Shown here in pieces: positions 9,807 to 10,474 of a stretch of DNA of 10,474 nt. Both the position numbers and the translations under genes were made by a program. How positions within the stretch are numbered: the first letter of the stretch is position 1; the number at the start of each line of letters is the position of its first letter. Origin of the DNA: Bordetella sp. (GTDB lineage: Bacteria > Pseudomonadota > Gammaproteobacteria > Burkholderiales > Burkholderiaceae_B); the NCBI GenBank assembly GCA_027450125.1, contig DAIDKG010000495.1:1-10474 (forward strand), given 5' to 3'. The notes below the pieces were generated by a model, which worked only from the letters and a program-made list of their open reading frames with translations, did no database searches and was not told where the DNA came from.

Positions 9807-10019
9807 TTAGTACATGCGGGGGGGCAGTTGCTGGCTGCGGATGCGCTTGTAATGGCGCTTGACGGCAGCGGCCAGCTTGCGCTTGCGCTCGGCGGTGGGC
9901 TTTTCGTAGAACTCGCGGGCGCGCAGTTCGGTGAGCAGGCCGGTTTTTTCGATGGTGCGCTTGAAGCGGCGCAGGGCGGCTTCGAAGGGCTCGTTTTCTT
10001 TCAGGCGAACGATGGGCAT
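9807..10019 (-). CDS. rpsU: 30S ribosomal protein S21
   Basis: A 70-residue basic protein of the small ribosomal subunit, first gene of the rpsU-dnaG-rpoD operon. The sequence [21 protein letters not shown] and the Lys/Arg-rich second half ([27 protein letters not shown]) match the S21 family over its full length. S21 sits near the anti-Shine-Dalgarno end of 16S rRNA and helps initiation. The site before the ATG (GGTACCGAC) is a poor match to the Shine-Dalgarno consensus, odd for a highly expressed gene. The leader of about 170 bases contains further inverted repeats. Confidence 0.97.
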   Translation of the reverse strand: MPIVRLKENEPFEAALRRFKRTIEKTGLLTELRAREFYEKPTAERKRKLAAAVKRHYKRIRSQQLPPRMY

Positions 10020-10053
10020 GTCGGTACCAGTAAAAATATCGGGGGAATTACAA

Positions 10054-10088
10054 GCGCGCGGGAGGCCGTACGACCATCGACCGCGCGC
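10054..10088. other. Inverted repeat in the rpsU leader
   Basis: GCGCGCGG (10054-10061) and CCGCGCGC (10081-10088) can form an 8-bp stem with a 19-base loop, 35 bases upstream of the rpsU ATG. Just beyond it, GCGC-AATA-GCGC (10118-10107) is followed on the minus strand by G and six Ts (10106-10100), a short terminator-like element inside the leader. Either could take part in control of rpsU; alternating GC arms also arise readily by chance in such DNA. Confidence 0.3.
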
Positions 10089-10193
10089 GGCGAAAATTCA
10101 AAAAACGCGCTATTGCGCTTGTACTGCTCGGGGGCCGGCCTGCCCTTGGGTCATCACCACCTAAATATTGGCCGAAAAATCAATCAGCCTTAA

Positions 10194-10202
10194 ATTCTAC
10201 CA
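10194..10202 (-). promoter_or_regulatory. Possible extended -10 promoter for rpsU
   Basis: On the minus strand TGGTAGAAT gives a TAGAAT -10 box with the TG of an extended -10, 15 bases after the stop of the small membrane protein gene. No good -35 box is seen at 16-18 bases upstream. Transcription would start near 10187 and give a leader of about 168 bases before rpsU. Confidence 0.4.
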
Positions 10203-10216
10203 TGCTTCGAGCCGTG

Positions 10217-10342
10217 TTACCACATGCGGAAAAACTCGAAGCCGGCGATGAGAAAGCCGATCATTCCGAACACCAGCGCCATGCCCAGGATCGCCAAGCC
10301 GGCAAGCGCCAGGGGGCTTCTACGCGGCGGCTGCTTGTCCAT
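10217..10342 (-). CDS. Small single-pass membrane protein, 41 residues
   Basis: The short frame MDKQPPRRSPLALAGLAILG... ends in FEFFRMW and a TAA. It has a basic N-terminus (KQPPRR) and one hydrophobic segment at about residues 11-36 (LALAGLAIL...GMIGFLIAGF), so it is probably an inner-membrane protein with its N-terminus inside. AGGGG lies 7 bases before the ATG. It begins 4 bases after the stop of the upstream gene, which supports a shared message and a real gene. It recalls in size the accessory membrane peptides that accompany oxidase or transporter genes, but no family was recognised and the function is unknown. Confidence 0.65.
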   Translation of the reverse strand: MDKQPPRRSPLALAGLAILGMALVFGMIGFLIAGFEFFRMW

Positions 10343-10346
10343 GGCG

Positions 10347-10474
10347 CTACCCCTGCGAGCCCTTGCGGATCCACGACTCGAGCTGGTGCGGCCGCAGGCT
10401 GTCGTATTCTTCGAAGGGCTGATGGATCCAGGGATTGGTGGGCAGCTTGTCTACATAGTAGTCGGGCTGCACCT
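10347..10474 (-). CDS. Unrecognised protein, C-terminal end only
   Basis: A minus-strand frame enters from the right edge and ends with TAG at 10349-10347. The 41 visible residues include YYVDKLPTNPWIHQPFEEYD and close with LESWIRKGSQG. The stretch is polar and aromatic-rich, with no membrane segment and no motif that identifies a family. The close spacing to the small membrane protein gene downstream suggests one operon. The stop, the lack of internal stops back to the edge and the balanced residue use support it as coding, but the product cannot be named from this fragment. Confidence 0.6.
   Translation of the reverse strand, partial: VQPDYYVDKLPTNPWIHQPFEEYDSLRPHQLESWIRKGSQG

Overview
The window looks like chromosome from a GC-rich betaproteobacterium of the Alcaligenaceae, most likely Bordetella or a close relative such as Achromobacter. 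This rests on the Burkholderiales-type RpoD, DnaG and S21 proteins, the Lys/Ala-rich N-terminus of RpoD, and an ect operon with its own MarR regulator. It was judged by eye, without a database search. The genes are mostly ordinary housekeeping and osmoprotection genes. No wholly new system is evident, but several RNA-level and regulatory details deserve a look.

Left part (1-4316): the 3' end of an amino-acid-type ABC transporter ATPase (plus strand, possibly ehuA, ectoine uptake) faces a tightly packed minus-strand hydroxyectoine operon. In transcription order the operon is ectR (MarR regulator), ectA, ectB, ectC, ectD. ectR/ectA and ectB/ectC overlap as ATGA, ectC and ectD are 12 bases apart, and only ectA-ectB has a real gap (113 bases, with a hairpin). 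A near-consensus sigma-70 promoter (TTGACT, 17 bases, TATCAT) lies just upstream of ectR, so the regulator is probably the first gene of the operon it controls. The enzymes convert L-aspartate semialdehyde to diaminobutyrate (EctB), N-acetyl-diaminobutyrate (EctA), ectoine (EctC) and 5-hydroxyectoine (EctD).

Middle (4317-5018): a divergent small secreted protein with the pattern of the surface-adhesin protein E family, then an intrinsic terminator that serves the minus-strand tRNA.

Right part (5019-10474, minus strand): the macromolecular-synthesis operon rpsU-dnaG-rpoD followed by a CAT-anticodon tRNA, probably tRNA-Ile2 (lysidine type). The rpsU-dnaG gap carries a 13-bp terminator hairpin that fits an attenuator, followed by two more hairpins and a likely TTG start for dnaG. 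Hairpins also lie in the dnaG-rpoD and rpoD-tRNA gaps, which suggests control by attenuation and RNA processing. Upstream of rpsU are a 41-residue single-pass membrane protein and the 3' end of an unrecognised gene, both minus strand. There is no stretch over 300 bases without a gene, and no sign of CRISPR arrays, insertion sequences or prophage.
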